Positions 63,377-64,000 of a DNA stretch of 64,000 bases are shown here, piece by piece. This DNA is from Micromonospora costi (lineage in GTDB: Bacteria > Actinomycetota > Actinomycetes > Mycobacteriales > Micromonosporaceae). Under the pieces are notes generated by a model, which was not told the DNA's origin, ran no database searches, and saw only the letters and a list, made by a program, of their open reading frames with translations. Positions within the stretch are counted from its first letter, which is position 1. The number at the start of each line of letters is the position of its first letter. The position numbers and the translations under genes are program-made. The DNA is taken from positions 124,001 to 188,000 of the forward strand of contig NZ_RBAN01000005.1 in NCBI RefSeq assembly GCF_003626655.1, given 5' to 3'.

Positions 63377-64000
63377 TCACTCCGCCGCCGTGGGCCGTCG
63401 TGGCGCGGGCGGCGCCGACGGACCGGTGGACTCGCGGACCACCAGACGGCACGGCTGGCGGAGGACACCGCGCGACGGCTTGCCGTCGAGGGCCGAGAAC
63501 AGGTGCAGCACGGCGCTCGCGCCGAGCTGTTCGAGGTTCAGGTCGACGGTGGTGAGGGGAGGCCGGCAGTCGGTCGCGAAGTCCTCCCAGTTGTCGTAGC
63601 CGACGATGGCCACGTCGTCGGGGATGCGCCGGCCGAGGTCGAGCAGCGTCTGCGCGACGCCGGTCGCGATCTGGTCGTTGCCGCAGAACACGGCGTCGAT
63701 GTCCGGGTCGGCCGCGAGGAGCATGTGTGCGGCGTGCCGGCCCCAGCGCTGCGACCACTCGCCGTACAGCGGCTCCCGGCCCGCCAGGGTGAGCCCGTGC
63801 TCATCGAGCACGGCGCGCAGCCCGGTGACCCGGTCGCGGGCGGCGCGGTAGCTGTGCGGACCCGTGACGTGGGCGATGCGCCGCCGGCCCAGGGCCACGA
63901 GGTGCTCGACGGCGAGACGGGCGCCGCCCTCGTCGTCGGCCAGCAGGGAGACGTCGTCGGGGTCGGCGGACTCGCCGTAGACGTAGACGACCGGGACCGG
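63377..64000 (-). CDS. LacI-family transcriptional regulator (C-terminal part)
   Basis: The last ~207 codons of a sugar-responsive regulator; the HTH lies beyond the window edge. The frame is open from 64000 (VPVVYVYGESADPDDVSLLADDEGGARLAVEHL). Core motifs: GRRRIAHVTGPHSYRAARDR, DAVFCGNDQIATGVAQTLLDLG, VGYDNWEDFATDCRPPLTTVDLNLEQLG. The GYDNWE box differs from the GFDxxP form of its two neighbours, so it probably senses a different sugar. Confidence 0.88.
   Translation of the reverse strand, partial: PVPVVYVYGESADPDDVSLLADDEGGARLAVEHLVALGRRRIAHVTGPHSYRAARDRVTGLRAVLDEHGLTLAGREPLYGEWSQRWGRHAAHMLLAADPDIDAVFCGNDQIATGVAQTLLDLGRRIPDDVAIVGYDNWEDFATDCRPPLTTVDLNLEQLGASAVLHLFSALDGKPSRGVLRQPCRLVVRESTGPSAPPAPRRPTAAE

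Overview
The window is very G+C-rich, uses many GTG starts, packs genes with ATGA/GTGA overlaps, and encodes Tat-type and lipobox signal peptides, two cytochromes P450, an LCP-family cell-wall protein and LacI-family sugar regulators. This points to a filamentous actinomycete, most plausibly of the Micromonosporaceae (inference; no rRNA or other marker gene lies in the window).

Left end (1-8.5 kb). A partial semialdehyde dehydrogenase of the ketoglutarate-semialdehyde type is followed by a ChvE-type sugar-binding lipoprotein and its MmsA/MmsB transporter, under a LacI-type operator. Then come a frameshifted YdcF/SanA-like gene and a LemA plus DUF2207-type membrane pair. From 8.5 to 11 kb there is a VOC/MerR-TipAS pair and an unknown lipoprotein.

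Uncharacterised system (11.2-28.9 kb). Five tightly coupled + strand genes (12802-28940) encode very large proteins without signal peptides: a protein with a PD-(D/E)xK-like motif and hydrophobic C-terminal half, a DUF6603-type beta-rich protein, a 1721-aa protein with seven WxWxxHxxP repeats (seven-bladed propeller pattern) followed by FG-GAP-like repeats, and two large conserved-looking unknowns. Divergent from them are a 38-aa acidic protein and an endolysin-like peptidase with two peptidoglycan-binding domains. This is the best candidate for an undescribed system.

Middle (29-46.7 kb). Mostly secreted or envelope functions: gamma-glutamyltransferase, a second (intact) YdcF protein, biotin synthase, a P450/hydrolase pair, a secreted propeller protein, an S1 protease, a secreted unknown, a fatty acid desaturase, a Rho_N-like protein with an internal duplication, a secreted PLD-like protein, a sugar epimerase-like SDR, an S8 protease with an autotransporter-type repeat and atypical base composition, and an LCP protein.

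Right end (46.8-64 kb). An L-arabinose locus: LacI regulator, araA, a YtfQRT/YjfF-type furanose ABC transporter, araD, araB, then a Tat-secreted GH127 beta-L-arabinofuranosidase with an inserted LamG domain, a P450 whose promoter carries the same operator, and two more LacI regulators. The GH127 enzyme would release L-arabinofuranose outside the cell, the transporter would import it, and AraA/AraB/AraD would convert it to D-xylulose 5-phosphate. A 33-bp promoter-operator block (30 of 33 bases identical) stands before both araB and the ChvE gene 56 kb away, so the two loci are probably one regulon.
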